The notes beneath the pieces are model-generated. The model made no database searches, was not told where the DNA came from, and saw only the letters and a program-made list of their open reading frames with translations. From Akebia trifoliata (lineage: Eukaryota; Streptophyta; Magnoliopsida; Ranunculales; Lardizabalaceae), in NCBI GenBank assembly GCA_017979445.1, contig CM030716.1:9733974-9797973 (forward strand): a stretch of DNA of 64,000 nucleotides, read 5' to 3'. A program made the position numbers and the translations under genes. Below are positions 44,557-55,509 of the stretch, in pieces (position 1 is the stretch's first letter; each line of letters begins with the position of its first letter).

Positions 44557-46680
44557 ATGGAATCCAGAGTCATGAGCAGAAACACAAATCTGGATGACCT
44601 TCCAGACGTAATTCTCTTAAACATCTTCTCTTTAATTCTCGACACCAGAACTCGAAACTCTATGTCTCTTGTGTGTCAAAAATGGCGATATACAGAACGA
44701 TCCACAAGGACAACTCTTGCCATTCGAGGCAACGTTCGAAACCTCTCCATGATTCCTTTTTGTTTTGAATCTGTAAAAAATCTCGATATCTCTCTCCTCT
44801 CTCCATGGGGTTCACCTCACCCTTCTCTCCTACCTCAATTCCTTCGTCGTATCTTCCCTGATGTTGATTCTCTCACAGTTTACGCTCGAACACCTTCAAC
44901 TCTCCAAAATCTCGCTCCTCATTGGCCTAATCTTCGCCATGTAAAGCTCGTTAGATGGCACCAAAGGTTACCCTCACCAATCGGTTCTGATTTTATTCCT
45001 TTATTTCAACACTGTAGTTCTCTTACTTCTCTTGATCTCTCTCACTTCTATTGTTGGTCTGAAGATTTACCTCCAGCTTTACAAGCTTACCCTTCTGTCT
45101 CTGCTTCGCTAACTTTCCTTAATCTTCTTACCCTTTCGTCCTTCGAGGGTTTTAAGTCTCACGAGCTTGTCGTAATCACGTCTTCTTGCCCGAATCTTAA
45201 TGGGTTTCTTGCAGGTTGTATGTTTGATCCAAGGTACATTGATTTTGTTGGAGACGAAGCTTTGTTGGCTCTTGCTTCTAAGTGCCCACTTTTATCTCAT
45301 CTTCACTTAGCCGATACTTCGTCTTTGTCAAACGTTAGGGGTGACCCGGACCACGATGGGTTCACCCCCGAAGACGCCGGGATAACCCAAGAGACGCTCA
45401 AGGAACTCTTCTCTGGTCTTCCTTTGCTTGAAATATTGGTTCTTGATGTTTGTCAGAATGTTAGGGATAGTGGGTTTGCATTGGAGATGTTGAAATTGAA
45501 ATGCCCAAAGTTGAAATCTTTGAAACTTGGACAATTTCATGGGATTTGTAAATCCGTCGGATCGAATCAAGGTGGCATTGTTGTTTGTGAAGGATTGGAG
45601 TCCTTAAGCATCAAGAATTCCGCGGATTTAACTGATTCGGATTTGATGGCAATCTGCCTTGGCTGCCCAAAGTTGGCGAAATTCGAAATTCAGGGTTGCA
45701 AGAAGATTACAGAGATCGGTTTAAAAAATCTCGCTTGTGTGCTTCGGCGGACCCTCGTGGATGTGAAGATCTCGTGTTGCAAGAATCTCAACGCTGCCTC
45801 TACATTACGGGCATTGGAACCTATTCGAAGAAGAATTCAAAGATTGCATATAGATTGTGTATGGGATGGACTTGATCTTAATGAGAGTTCGAGACAAATC
45901 TTGAACGATTTCGACCTCAATGAATCCAAAGACGAGGAGGCAAGCACGTCGAGCCCAATTCTAGAATTAAAATGTGATTTTGATGCTGCAAAGCGAGGCG
46001 GCAATTGGGATGATTCGAGCAAGAAGAAGAAATGCAAGTACTCGACCGAAATCAATTGCAGCGGTTACGGGTACAAAAGTTGGGATCGGCTTCAATATCT
46101 TTCGCTTTGGATCGCTGTGGGCGAGTTATTGACTCCTCTAAGATTAGCAGGACTAGATAGTTGTCCTGTATTGGAGGAAATTAAGATTAGAGTTGAAGGA
46201 GATTGTAGGGTGTGTCAAAGGCCGACGGAAGAAGCATTCGGATTGGGATCCCTTGAAATATATCCCCAATTGTTGAAGATGAAGCTTGATTGTGGGGATG
46301 CAATAGGTTATGCTCTAACAGCTCCAACTGGACACATGGATTTGAGTTTATGGGAGAGATTTTTCCTTAATGGGATTGTGTTTTTGAATCTTAATGAGCT
46401 TGATTATTGGCCACCTCAAGATAGAGATGTTAATCAGAGAAGTATTTCTCTTCCTGCAGCAGGATTGCTTGCAGAGTGTACAAGTTTAAGGAAACTTTTC
46501 ATCCATGGGACTGCTCATGAGCATTTCATGACATTTCTTCATAGAATCGTGAATCTAAGAGATGTGCAATTGAGAGCTGATTATTATCCTGCGCCCGAAG
46601 ATGATATGAGTACGGAGATGCGGATTGAATCGTGTAGGCGGTTTGAAGAGGCGTTTAATCAACGAGAGATCCTCGATTGA
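44557..46680 (+). CDS. MAX2: MAX2/ORE9/D3-type F-box leucine-rich-repeat protein
   Basis: 707 residues and no intron, as in Arabidopsis MAX2 (about 693 residues). The N-terminal F-box (about residues 12-52, LDDLPDVILLNIFSL ... SLVCQKW) binds the SKP1-like subunit of an SCF ubiquitin ligase. The rest is leucine-rich repeats, with MAX2 signatures such as FDPRYIDFVGDEALL, LEILVLDVC, SLSIKNSADLTDSDLMAI, KISCCKNLNAAS and RLHIDCVWDGLD. Residues about 440-500 form a low-complexity acidic/basic loop typical of the family. The C-terminus ends in REILD, matching the conserved C-terminal helix with a final Asp. The known role is in strigolactone (with D14) and karrikin (with KAI2) signalling in the nucleus, targeting SMXL/D53/SMAX1 repressors for degradation. 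I chose ATG 44557; an in-frame GTG nine bases upstream is not a plant start. A broken duplicate lies at 19113. Confidence 0.97.
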   Translation: MESRVMSRNTNLDDLPDVILLNIFSLILDTRTRNSMSLVCQKWRYTERSTRTTLAIRGNVRNLSMIPFCFESVKNLDISLLSPWGSPHPSLLPQFLRRIFPDVDSLTVYARTPSTLQNLAPHWPNLRHVKLVRWHQRLPSPIGSDFIPLFQHCSSLTSLDLSHFYCWSEDLPPALQAYPSVSASLTFLNLLTLSSFEGFKSHELVVITSSCPNLNGFLAGCMFDPRYIDFVGDEALLALASKCPLLSHLHLADTSSLSNVRGDPDHDGFTPEDAGITQETLKELFSGLPLLEILVLDVCQNVRDSGFALEMLKLKCPKLKSLKLGQFHGICKSVGSNQGGIVVCEGLESLSIKNSADLTDSDLMAICLGCPKLAKFEIQGCKKITEIGLKNLACVLRRTLVDVKISCCKNLNAASTLRALEPIRRRIQRLHIDCVWDGLDLNESSRQILNDFDLNESKDEEASTSSPILELKCDFDAAKRGGNWDDSSKKKKCKYSTEINCSGYGYKSWDRLQYLSLWIAVGELLTPLRLAGLDSCPVLEEIKIRVEGDCRVCQRPTEEAFGLGSLEIYPQLLKMKLDCGDAIGYALTAPTGHMDLSLWERFFLNGIVFLNLNELDYWPPQDRDVNQRSISLPAAGLLAECTSLRKLFIHGTAHEHFMTFLHRIVNLRDVQLRADYYPAPEDDMSTEMRIESCRRFEEAFNQREILD

Positions 46681-47271
46681 GGTCCAATTTTAGTTTCAAG
46701 CTAGTTTTATTTTTATTTTTAAACAGTTGGGCATAATCTTTCAACAGATTTTGATATGTTTTGAAAACTTGTATTTTGAGAGAGAGACAGAGGTGTATTT
46801 TATGACAAATGATCTGTTTTATCTAATTTACAACATTAGCATCTCTACAATGCTTTACTACACAACACACAAATGAATTTCAGTGGGAGAGAATTCCCCC
46901 CAACAGCTTTGGACAAAATCCTTAATGTTGATCACTTAATTGCTTCAAATAATGTGTAAACCAACTTCTTCATTGTTGGGGTGTTTTCTTTTTCCGTCCT
47001 TTGACGTGATTTGGACCCTTCTTTGATCAATTAAGACTCTGTTCTATAAATAGTATTTCAAATATATATATTTGTTTTAAATTTGCAGTTTTTGCTGGGA
47101 GATTTGGAAGGAGAGGAATACCAGGATGAAAGAGAATCTATAGGTCACGAACTAACAGCCCCAAGGCCAAGCACACAACATTGTCTTTGAAAGGTTCATT
47201 GTGGATGAGTTCAGCAGCGGTCCATTGTTTGATCGATAGGTCCATTGTTTGAACATCGATCGTTCCTGTTG
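46681..47271 (+). other. MAX2 3' flank
   Basis: An A/T-rich 3' untranslated region is probable. (GA)n-like text lies at 46779-46787, immediately before the point where the copy-1 deletion ends (46789). No clear AATAAA; tataaatagt at 47044 is a weak candidate. Confidence 0.4.
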
Positions 47272-48839
47272 AGAATCCAAAATCGAAAAATCTGAAGATG
47301 ATATCCTATTTGATTGCTAGCATAGAACTATAGTCATTAAGATTCAATCAATGAAAGTAAGTACCATTCAATTGCCAAAATAAAAATTCTTTGATTTAGC
47401 ATCCGGACATGCAAATTTGTTCAGAACAACTTAGACGCAGATGCATGTTTTAGATTTAGTTGGTTATTTTGCGAAAGCCCAGACTTAGATGAAGTCATGG
47501 CTACATAGAACTGAATGGAGTAACAGGATTCATTTAGTAGATCCAAAATCTTTGGGAAAACTAATTGCCCTATTCATGCATGCAGATTAGTGAAGGGTTG
47601 ATTCTTTGTGACATGTAGATTCTCACAAATAAATAATCCATTCTGAAACTTCGAACCCTTTGATGTAATCATTTTTCTTTCCAAGAAAAATTTTTCTCGT
47701 CTTAAAAGTATTATTTCGATCAAGAGAAAATCAATATTATCTCATGTTAGACAATCCAAGATTATATGGTAATGTCTGGTATCAATCCCGGCCGAAACAA
47801 AGATCTCTGACAGAAATATTCCAAAGTTATACGAAACAATACACCATGACAATTGGGCATGCATTATTAGGGGTGAATAACTGACTTCACACTCACTAAT
47901 AGAAGGCGTGGCTCTAGACATAATTAAATCTTTGGGATAAGGTTTCGATGATAATGATGCACTCTTATTTTGTCCATTATTTGATTGACCAAGTTGGTCC
48001 CATGGTTAGGTATTCGAAATTCCAACTTCGTGAATCTTGCAATATTGACTACGAAGTTTAGTAATTGAGTTTGATGCGACCTCTTACCAAAAGAAGGCTA
48101 TGCAAAGCACGAAGAGATGAATGTGTCATCAGAGGCATGAATTTCTTGGCTTCCTGACCACAAAAAACTCGATATCAAACGCTCTAACGTCTTGTGGAAT
48201 GTATTTTGGCCCACTAATCTTCTAGGTAGGTTGTTCGGATCAATACTCAAACAAACAATGAATTTGATAGGTGACTTCTAGGGATTTTAATATGGTAGTG
48301 TTAGCGGGCCAGAGGACATTTAACATTTTATCATAATGAAAAAAAATAAAAAAAATCCGTGTCTCCAATGTCATTTCTATCGCTGCACGCTTTGCATAGT
48401 TTGTCATGCAAGGAGCTTTCATCAAACTCATTCTCTGAAGCATAGGGTCATGGCTCAGCTGACCTTCAATAACAGTGTCATCAATAGTTCCAACTAGCCA
48501 TAAAAAAAAATTTCACTCATCCATTGCCTGTTCTGCCTGCCAATGTAGTTTTAGATATTGTATTATCCTTCAAAATAAGTTAAGAGAGAGTTCCGTGTTG
48601 GGAAGGGGACATGATCAATAGAACCTGGCAAGATCTAGATTGGGATAGTGGCGCCCATTCCAAACCAGCAAATGTAGTAGTAAATAGAACACGAAAAATA
48701 ATTCAATTAATGTCAGTAACTTAGCAGCAAAATAAATAAATAAAACAATGAATGTCAGTAGTCGATCGGGAAATCAACATAAAAACTTTTTCCCTCTTTT
48801 CTCCCAAAATATTTATACATTTGGTTCTAAATGTAGGTT
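47272..48839. other. Unassigned stretch
   Basis: No gene recognised. Open frames at 48240-48443 and 48721-48948 lack family features. Composition is less extreme than in the repeat clusters. Confidence 0.35.
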
Positions 48840-49145
48840 GCTGTAGAACCAAAGTGGGTGAAGATTGTGAAAAAATCGCAATCGCAAAGATAACACAACC
48901 GCATAAAATACAGGGATTTACGTGGTTCGGCAGTGTGCCTATGTCCACGGAAGAACAAGAACAATCACTATTTTCTCTCTTAAGTTTTACAGCCCTAGAG
49001 ATTTCTATTTATATAACCGAGAGTTATCAAACCCACCAAAACACAATCCCCCAAAAATAGAAAACCCCTTAAAAAATTATTACACAATTGCCCTTCTCAT
49101 ACTCCTTAGCACAGCTCTGCACAGCGCCAACAGAATACAAGACAT
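48840..49145. repeat. LTR-like retrotransposon fragment
   Basis: The phrase ggatttacgtggttcggcag followed by cctatgtccacggaagaa is a recurrent plant repeat text that I associate with LTR retrotransposons (probably Copia). It is followed by a tail with tatttatataaccga and a C-rich aatccccc stretch. No partner LTR or coding region is visible, so it is a fragment or a solo, decayed LTR. The overlapping open frames are by-products. Confidence 0.45.
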
Positions 49146-49585
49146 TTACACAACAAAGAAATCATGGACAAGAAGATTAGAGCAATGAGGGATACTGAAG
49201 ATCTAGAATTCTTTTCATTCTATTCTTGCCTCTGTAATTAAGGTAACTTCCATCCAACACTAAAATGGGTAGTTGAGATTTTGCCAATAATATACAAAGA
49301 TTGAAGTAGTCGACAGATACGAAAAGAGACTAATCAATTAGTCTTTTGTGGTAAAATTTGGACTGGTTGCTTCTGAATTTAAAACCATCTAATTGGAACC
49401 AATAACTTAAGAATAATACCAAAGTGACCTCAAGATTGTATCTCCAAGTTTCATGTCAGGATGTGCAATGTGAGGTACAATCTTGAGGTCACTCCAGCAC
49501 AACTCATAACTTAATTCTGGAAATATGTTTCCCTGCAACCACACTTTCAAACTGGAAAAAATGGTTAATCCATCATCATCAAAGA
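49146..49585. other. Unassigned stretch
   Basis: Contains a short inverted pair around 49420-49500 (acctcaagattgtat and caatcttgaggtcac). Nothing else recognised. Confidence 0.4.
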
Positions 49586-50720
49586 CCTGTCCTAAAAATC
49601 TGGGTCGGTTGAATCAAGTTCAACCCATCAATTCTATCTAAACCCATATTTTTTATTAACTCAAGTATGTTTATATCTGGACTTACTACCCAAACCCACA
49701 TCCTCTTTGGTATACTTCTTGCTGATTTAGAACCTTTAACTTGAATGATCCTTCTAATTGGAGCATGTATTGGTTTTTATCACACATGATTAAACATCTA
49801 AATCAACTTTCCCTTAACTTATTATGACCTATTGAACTGCTTTTCATGATGCATTCATTTCTGAGTTTATCTTTCCCAGTCTTTCCACACGTCCATCTCA
49901 ACATCTTCATCTCAATTACACTCAAATCTATAAAAAAGTTCTTGATTGTCCAACAGCTAACTCCGTAAAGCATGTTGAAATTTTACTTTCTTGTAAAATT
50001 TTCCTTTCAATTCGAGTGGGATAGGTCGCTTACATAACCCTACAGAAACACACTTTCGTGTTAACCATCCAGTTCTAGTTCTTTGCCAACATCATCTTCT
50101 GATATCTTCATCCCTATGGAGAATAAAAGCAAAATAACGAAAATGGTCACTTTTGAGTATTTCCTAGCCATCAATTTTTTTTACTATGCCTCATTTCTAC
50201 GTGTGTGCTTACTAAAGTTGGGCTCAAGTGCCCTTTATTGGTCTAACTCATTCTAAAACCCTTATACTCCAAAGCAACACTTCAGAGTTCTAGTTTTGTA
50301 TTGGCTCCTCTAGTTTCATCAACTACACCATGCCACCTAAAAGTAAAATGCTCCAAGAGACTCACTATTGAATCAGGTCCGAATCCTGATGTAAAGCAAT
50401 TGCAACCAATAACTTATTTATCTCACCACCCATTTTGACACATTTCTTTTTCAATGACCACTAAATTAACTCTCCAGGTACTCTGCAATATGTTTTCTCT
50501 ATGTCAATGAGAACCAGGAAGAGATCCTTCCTTGTTTTTCTAAGCTCCCCCACCATTTGTCTAGCTATAAAGGGTTATTAGATGGTTGACGTCCCTGACA
50601 TATAACCACATTAGTCATCCACAATGTCTCTAGTTCCTCTCAAAGTCTCAAAAGCCAATCCCCAATAAAGCCTATTCGATACACACCAAAAGAAAGAATG
50701 AAAGACGATTCGCCATCTTT
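49586..50720 (-). pseudogene. LINE reverse-transcriptase relic
   Basis: On the minus strand from about 50520 downwards, pieces of an L1-type reverse transcriptase can be read with frame changes: LVLIDIEKTYCRVPGEL, matching the family's IDLEKAYDRVPRE block; HQDSDL for LHQGSALSP; then DETRGANTKLEL. Further down come LELKGKFYKKVK and EMKMLRWTCGKTGKDKLRNE, and finally PIHAPIRRIIQVKGSKSARS (about 49700-49760), matching the terminal RR.D..PVRR.....G.R.RGRPK region. The catalytic FADD motif is missing and large pieces are deleted. It is a dead element, of a LINE branch different from the relic at 490-990, whose conserved blocks are of another type. Confidence 0.75.
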
Positions 50721-51295
50721 GTAGTGGCAATGGACTTCCTAATTCAGTTCATTACTTTATTTAACATGATCAGAAAGATAAGTAAATTAGTAAAAGTTTC
50801 ATGTTGTAAAAACAAGGATCAATTGATGACCACCTATCCCATTAAAACTTTTATAAAATGGGATATTTGTCATACCCATTACCCATATTGTACAAAATGT
50901 GTTGGTCCTGATCCAATGATCATGATGTTTAGAAAAAAAAAAAGCAAACAAAAAAATGAAGATGAAAAATATATAGATCATCTCATGGGTATGCCATAAT
51001 GAAACTTTGAAATGTTGAGCACAAAACATACATCAATGAAGGATATTTTGTTACCATATCCATTGGATATTTGAAGGAAAGAAACAACCAACCTATTTCA
51101 AAGCAAAGGATAAACAGCCATTGATATATCACGAAAAACAGTTTCAACATTATAGTCTCTAGATCACAATGACATGCTGCTAATTGGGTGCAGTCGTACT
51201 GCAAATCTCCTCTGAAACATCTCAAAAGAGTTAGGCGAAATCTTTTTTTGTTTTTTTGTTTTTTTGTTTTTTTAATTCAGCTTAAATCGTTTAAT
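50721..51295. other. 3' side of the PNGase A-like gene
   Basis: Probably includes the 3' untranslated region of the minus-strand gene next to it. A (GTTTTTTT)n-like run lies at 51243-51273. Open frames on both strands (50724-51225) show no family resemblance. Confidence 0.4.
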
Positions 51296-53155
51296 CTAAA
51301 CCCCGTTCTTTTGATCATGCAAATCAGATGTTAGAAAGGCCATCTGAGCAGCAAAAGGTCTCCAACTGCTAAATACAAAGCTTGGCCCGGACCTTAGTTT
51401 CTCACTACAAGAATCTCCCGATTTATCATGGAAAATAGTGTAGTTCGTACTGCTCACATTCCTAAAGTAGCAATCCCCAATACCATCATATTTGTATACT
51501 TGTTGAGTACTCCCCAATCCACTGACCACCAAGTTTCCCTTGACGAGCATGTAACCCTCTCCATTCTGCAAGTTTTTGAGAGAGTTAACCAAAGAATCAT
51601 ACTGGACTCCTGAAAACCTCTCCTCGTTGTATCCCAATGAAAGGTTTGCAACCGAAGCATAGCTACCATTGCCTTGATCCACATTGTCGGTATACAAATA
51701 AAAGGGAAAGTTTTGAATCAGTTTGACCGAGTGCACATAAGATGAGAGTTCAGCATAAACAGTGCGATTGGTATCTATTGTTTGAGTCACAATTTGCAAA
51801 TTTCCATTCTTTCCAAACTTCATCGAGTTTGTGAAACTGAATTCTTGGAATGAATGGGTCTTGATCTTCCCATAAGAGGACTGTACCCATCCGGTCGAAG
51901 AAATGGATCGACTTGAGGTAGTAAGGAAAGTCCCATTTAAACCTTTAAAATCCGAAACCAAGGAGATTAAAGGAGGTGGGCAACTGTATCCAATCAAGCC
52001 TCCCTTGGTATTCATTCTCTTACTATCCAACCAAAGATGCAAATTGGCATCTATGTACCACACGTCCAAAGCATTCGTAACACGAAACCCAAATTCATGT
52101 TGCTTTCCATCCAAAATATTTCCTAGAAATGGAGTAATCTCGATATCGTACGAAGGGAGATCAAAAGATCCTATGCCAGTAATAGGTCTCCAGAGGAGGG
52201 GATTGACCCCACCAGTGTAGATCACGGTAAAAGGCCAGACAGCGCCGACTAGCTTTCCATCTAGACTAACAACAACCTCCCTAAAAGGTCCATTTCCAGG
52301 AGTGCCCGTAAGATTGTTCGCGATTATGAAGTCATTAGGAGGATTCCCATACCAAAACTCATCATCCGAATGGAACGAAACGTAAACCTCCAACACTGCC
52401 CTATAAGCATTTTGAGGTATCTTAAACTCCTTCAACTGAACATCGGTCGAATTCTCAACCAAAAACCACAACCCATCATTCAAAGGGAGGTTTCTCGAAA
52501 TGGGTAGTATCAAATCAGCAGGGGAACCAAACCCAGAATCCAATTTCCCTGAATTCTGCTTATCGACATTGTGAGATATTTTAGCAGGAAAAAAATGGAT
52601 TGTTATAGTAACATTGTAGATTCCAGTGTAGGTAGAATCAACAAGATTACCAAGATAAACTGCTAATGTTTGGGGACTCTTAAGCAGCGAAGAGTACCTC
52701 GTAATATCCTTCTGGACGGTCCAAATGATTCCAGTGGCTCTGGGTTCTGCCGTGCAACTCCGAAGAAGCTCAACGCCGCCCAACCAAACACCGAAAATTC
52801 GATCAAATTGCCTTCCTTTACAGGTTGCTTTCCATTCAAGTACAATTTTGGAAAAATTCTGAGATGGGCAGTAAGTGGGGGGCTTGTAATCAGCAAGAAC
52901 AGGTGGTTTACCGTATGTGTAGGCGAAATCATGTTGAAGGATAAGAGAAGAACATGGTTTAGTTTTTGGTAGTTTGATGGGTTTGGTTACTTGGAAATAA
53001 GTAGTGATGGGGGTGTCTTGGGGTGGTGGGGTTTGGGAGAGGAGTTGTGATCTCAAGAGCTTTGTTTGGTGGAGATTTGCATTGGAAGAGAAAGCTTGGT
53101 AGAGAAGGAAGAGAGAGAAGAGAAAGGGAGCAAAAAGAGAAGAAGAAGAAGCCAT
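51296..53155 (-). CDS. Peptide-N4-(N-acetyl-beta-glucosaminyl)asparagine amidase A-like protein
   Basis: 619 residues, single exon, stop TAG at 51296-51298. A signal peptide is evident (residues 1 to about 25, MASSSSLFAPFLFSLFLLYQ). The body matches the plant PNGase A family (PF12222-type): TYFQVTKPI, PCSSLILQHDFAYTYGKPPV, FDRIFGVWLGGVELLRSCTAEP, WTVQKDITRYSSLL, NVTITIHFFP, HSDDEFWYGNPPNDFI, GPFREVVVSLDG, WPFTVIYTGGVNPLLWRPI, LDVWYIDANLHLWLD. About ten N-x-S/T sites suggest a glycosylated secretory or vacuolar protein. The known activity is removal of N-glycans, including core alpha-1,3-fucosylated ones, from glycopeptides. I use the ATG at 53155 because the signal peptide starts there; the in-frame ATG at 53290 would add a Lys/Asn-rich 45-residue piece reaching into a MITE remnant. 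Regulation is not visible. Confidence 0.95.
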   Translation of the reverse strand: MASSSSLFAPFLFSLFLLYQAFSSNANLHQTKLLRSQLLSQTPPPQDTPITTYFQVTKPIKLPKTKPCSSLILQHDFAYTYGKPPVLADYKPPTYCPSQNFSKIVLEWKATCKGRQFDRIFGVWLGGVELLRSCTAEPRATGIIWTVQKDITRYSSLLKSPQTLAVYLGNLVDSTYTGIYNVTITIHFFPAKISHNVDKQNSGKLDSGFGSPADLILPISRNLPLNDGLWFLVENSTDVQLKEFKIPQNAYRAVLEVYVSFHSDDEFWYGNPPNDFIIANNLTGTPGNGPFREVVVSLDGKLVGAVWPFTVIYTGGVNPLLWRPITGIGSFDLPSYDIEITPFLGNILDGKQHEFGFRVTNALDVWYIDANLHLWLDSKRMNTKGGLIGYSCPPPLISLVSDFKGLNGTFLTTSSRSISSTGWVQSSYGKIKTHSFQEFSFTNSMKFGKNGNLQIVTQTIDTNRTVYAELSSYVHSVKLIQNFPFYLYTDNVDQGNGSYASVANLSLGYNEERFSGVQYDSLVNSLKNLQNGEGYMLVKGNLVVSGLGSTQQVYKYDGIGDCYFRNVSSTNYTIFHDKSGDSCSEKLRSGPSFVFSSWRPFAAQMAFLTSDLHDQKNGV

Positions 53156-53284
53156 TGTTGCTGTTTGGCTTCTTTCTCCCTTGTTTTTGAGATCTAATTG
53201 TTTTGGAGGAAACAATGTTGGATTATTATTATTATTATTTTTAATTTTTGAGAATAACTTGGGACTTTGTCTTTTCACTGTGAT

Positions 53285-53430
53285 TTTCACTGCGTTGATG
53301 TGATAGCCATAGATGTATTTCCTTCGTATACGATTTAAAAAAAAAAAACATCTTCAATTATTTACAAATCTCCACGTCAGAAATGTGAGAATCGCAGTAA
53401 ATCCTATTGTCACCTTAGCATTAGTCATTT
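53285..53430. mobile_element. Partial fold-back MITE just upstream of the PNGase A-like gene
   Basis: Related to 29026-29215: catagatgtatttccttcg, then gtcagaaatgtgagaatcg, cagtaaatcctattgtcac and the end tagcattagtc. The left arm is decayed (ttttcactgcgttgatgtga). It lies 130-275 bp before the start codon, within the likely promoter. Confidence 0.65.
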
Positions 53431-55166
53431 TTATTTTTTTAGGTTTTTGTTTGATTTTTATGAAAGATAGAATCATTAGGATGAATTGGGGTTTGAAAGG
53501 GAAAGAAAGTGATTGCAAAGCTGGAATTGGAAGCTACTCCTACTCCCACGGGGACAACAAAGAGGGATGGATCTGGACAGGAGAAGAACACGGGCAGTTG
53601 ATAATAACTCATTAAGTTGCACCCACCATTTTGTGTTCAATGCGCCCACTTATTGCTTCAGTAAGAACTTATCGATTAGGCCATCGGTGGGAACCCATTG
53701 AGTTCTATCACGGTCCTACTTAATCTCTTTTAAAAATTTTGGTACTAACTATCAAATGAAATTTAATTTGATTTTTTCTTTTTTTTTTTTTTGTCGAGAT
53801 TTCCTAACTCCTATACCAAGAGTTTAAGGTTTTCATGAACATTTCTAACCTACTTTGCTAATGGAAATTTCTAAGGGTATCGCTTTTCACTTGTGTTAAG
53901 TGTGCCCATGTAGGGCGGGCATCCATGTTTTATTTTTGACTTATTGAGTTTACCAGGGGAACCCACAATCACATGGACACCATTAATTAGAAAGTTTTTT
54001 TGTAGACAATATCAATACCATTAAGGCCATGTCAATAAGACCTTGTCGACACTAGCAAAATTTTTTTTATTAAAAAAAAAAATCACCTTTGTTAACATGA
54101 GATTAGAAAGTTTTTTTAAGCAGCATCAACAGGAGATCATAAAGTTTTTTTAAGCAGTGTCGACAAGATCCTGTTAACACAATTAAGGCCATGTTACACG
54201 GTCCTGTCAAGACTAGCTAAACTTTTCAAAAAAAATGTGTGGGTGCCCCCACTCAAACAAAAATTTGGTTTTAAAAAAAATATGTGGACGTCCAAGCTAA
54301 ATTGTTGACCCCTTTAACACTAGCCATTGCTTTTTTGTATAGCAAAATCCTACTTGAAACCCACACATATCAAACACAAAGTTCAGTTGGGACTGGGATG
54401 GTGGGTGCACAGAGTAATTGAAAAAAAATGGAAAGGAATTTTAAGGAGGCACAAAGAGTAAGTGGGTGTAAAGAGACTAAATAGTGGGTATAAGTAACCA
54501 AGCTTTTTATTATTCTTAAATGAAACCTAGATTGTCTACCCACTTGTTTCAACAATTTACCATGGTGGGAAAAAAAATCCAATTACAACATAAATATCTT
54601 CTCCAATAATGTCCCAATATGCAATAAAAAATCTGACCCCAAATCTATCTTTTTGGGCTGCCCAATCACCTATCCTTCCCACATCTGAGACAATAATTTA
54701 TTGGATGGTCTCCAGAATTGAAATTCCATTTGGCTCAATTTTGGATGCAACTGAGATGTAAAAAAATTTGGGGTTCTTTTCTCCTTTAAACCATTAGATC
54801 CTGGATTTCTGTCTATAGAAGTTCTTCTCCAAATCCAACTCCCTTTTGTAATCTATCAGAGCTTTAGATCTTCTTCTGCTAGGGTGATGCTTGTAGGTTG
54901 ATTCTAAATTAACTTTTGAATCTCAAAGTGCTTATCCTTTATCTTGTTTCTCCTATCATTTGGGTTCTAAACATAAATAATTACTAAATATAGTTCTAAA
55001 TAGCTTCAAATTTTATTCCTAACTTATAACATAAATAATTACTAATTCTAGTCTTAAGAACTCTTGAATTCAATCTCTTGCAATAGAGAAATAATATCCT
55101 TCTTATCTTGAACATAAATATCAATAGAAAACCTAAAAAAATATATATAAACGTGGTATATATATA
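53431..55166. other. Unassigned stretch
   Basis: No gene recognised. 53980-54240 repeats a phrase of the type aagtttttttaagcag(c/t)(a/g)tcaacag twice and tgtcgacac/ctgttaacac words, probably a small local duplication. Open frames at 53313-53701 and 54370-54582 are not convincing. Confidence 0.35.
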
Positions 55167-55509
55167 GGGAGCCGTTCAGGTGCCAATGATTTGGTTAATG
55201 TTTTGTCCTACATGGGTTAGAAGTTTCAAAATAGGCTAATTGTTGGTGAGGATGATCTCTATGATGAAGAGATCATTCTCACCAAAAATCAGAAAATTCT
55301 GAAACTTTAAGCCTCATCAAAAGTGGTTTACAAAAAATGGATGGTCCACGATTCTTCAACTCATAAAGATGGGGTTAGAAATTCCGGAATTGGCTGATTT
55401 TTGGTGAAGATGATTTCCTGATCATATAGATTATGCTCACAAAACATTAGCCCATTCTGAAACTTCTAACCCATGTAGGACAAAATGTTTTGGCCAAATT
55501 GTTGGCATG
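55167..55509. mobile_element. Fold-back element, copy near 55 kb
   Basis: Starts gggagccgttcaggtgccaa after (TA)n. The core has both hairpins and the atggtccacgattc spacer, and the right arm ends aattgttggcatg. The outer 10-15 bases of the right end are lost, and the next text tatataagagcagttcgaca may be the left end of another element. Confidence 0.85.

Larger units (their letters stand above)
40581..47271 (+). repeat. Block A, copy 2, carrying the intact MAX2
   Basis: Counterpart of 13521-20105. It holds the shared MITE (41263-41373), fold-back element (42144-42498) and SINE (43632-43770), the solo-LTR empty site (43164-43168), the intact MAX2 and its 3' flank. It alone has about 79 bp at 44279-44357 and a small local duplication of tccattgtttga near 47220-47250. 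Confidence 0.95.

Noticed and set aside
53156..53290. N-terminal extension of the PNGase A-like protein from the ATG at 53290
   Set aside because: It would bury the signal peptide behind 45 Lys/Asn-rich residues and starts in a MITE remnant.
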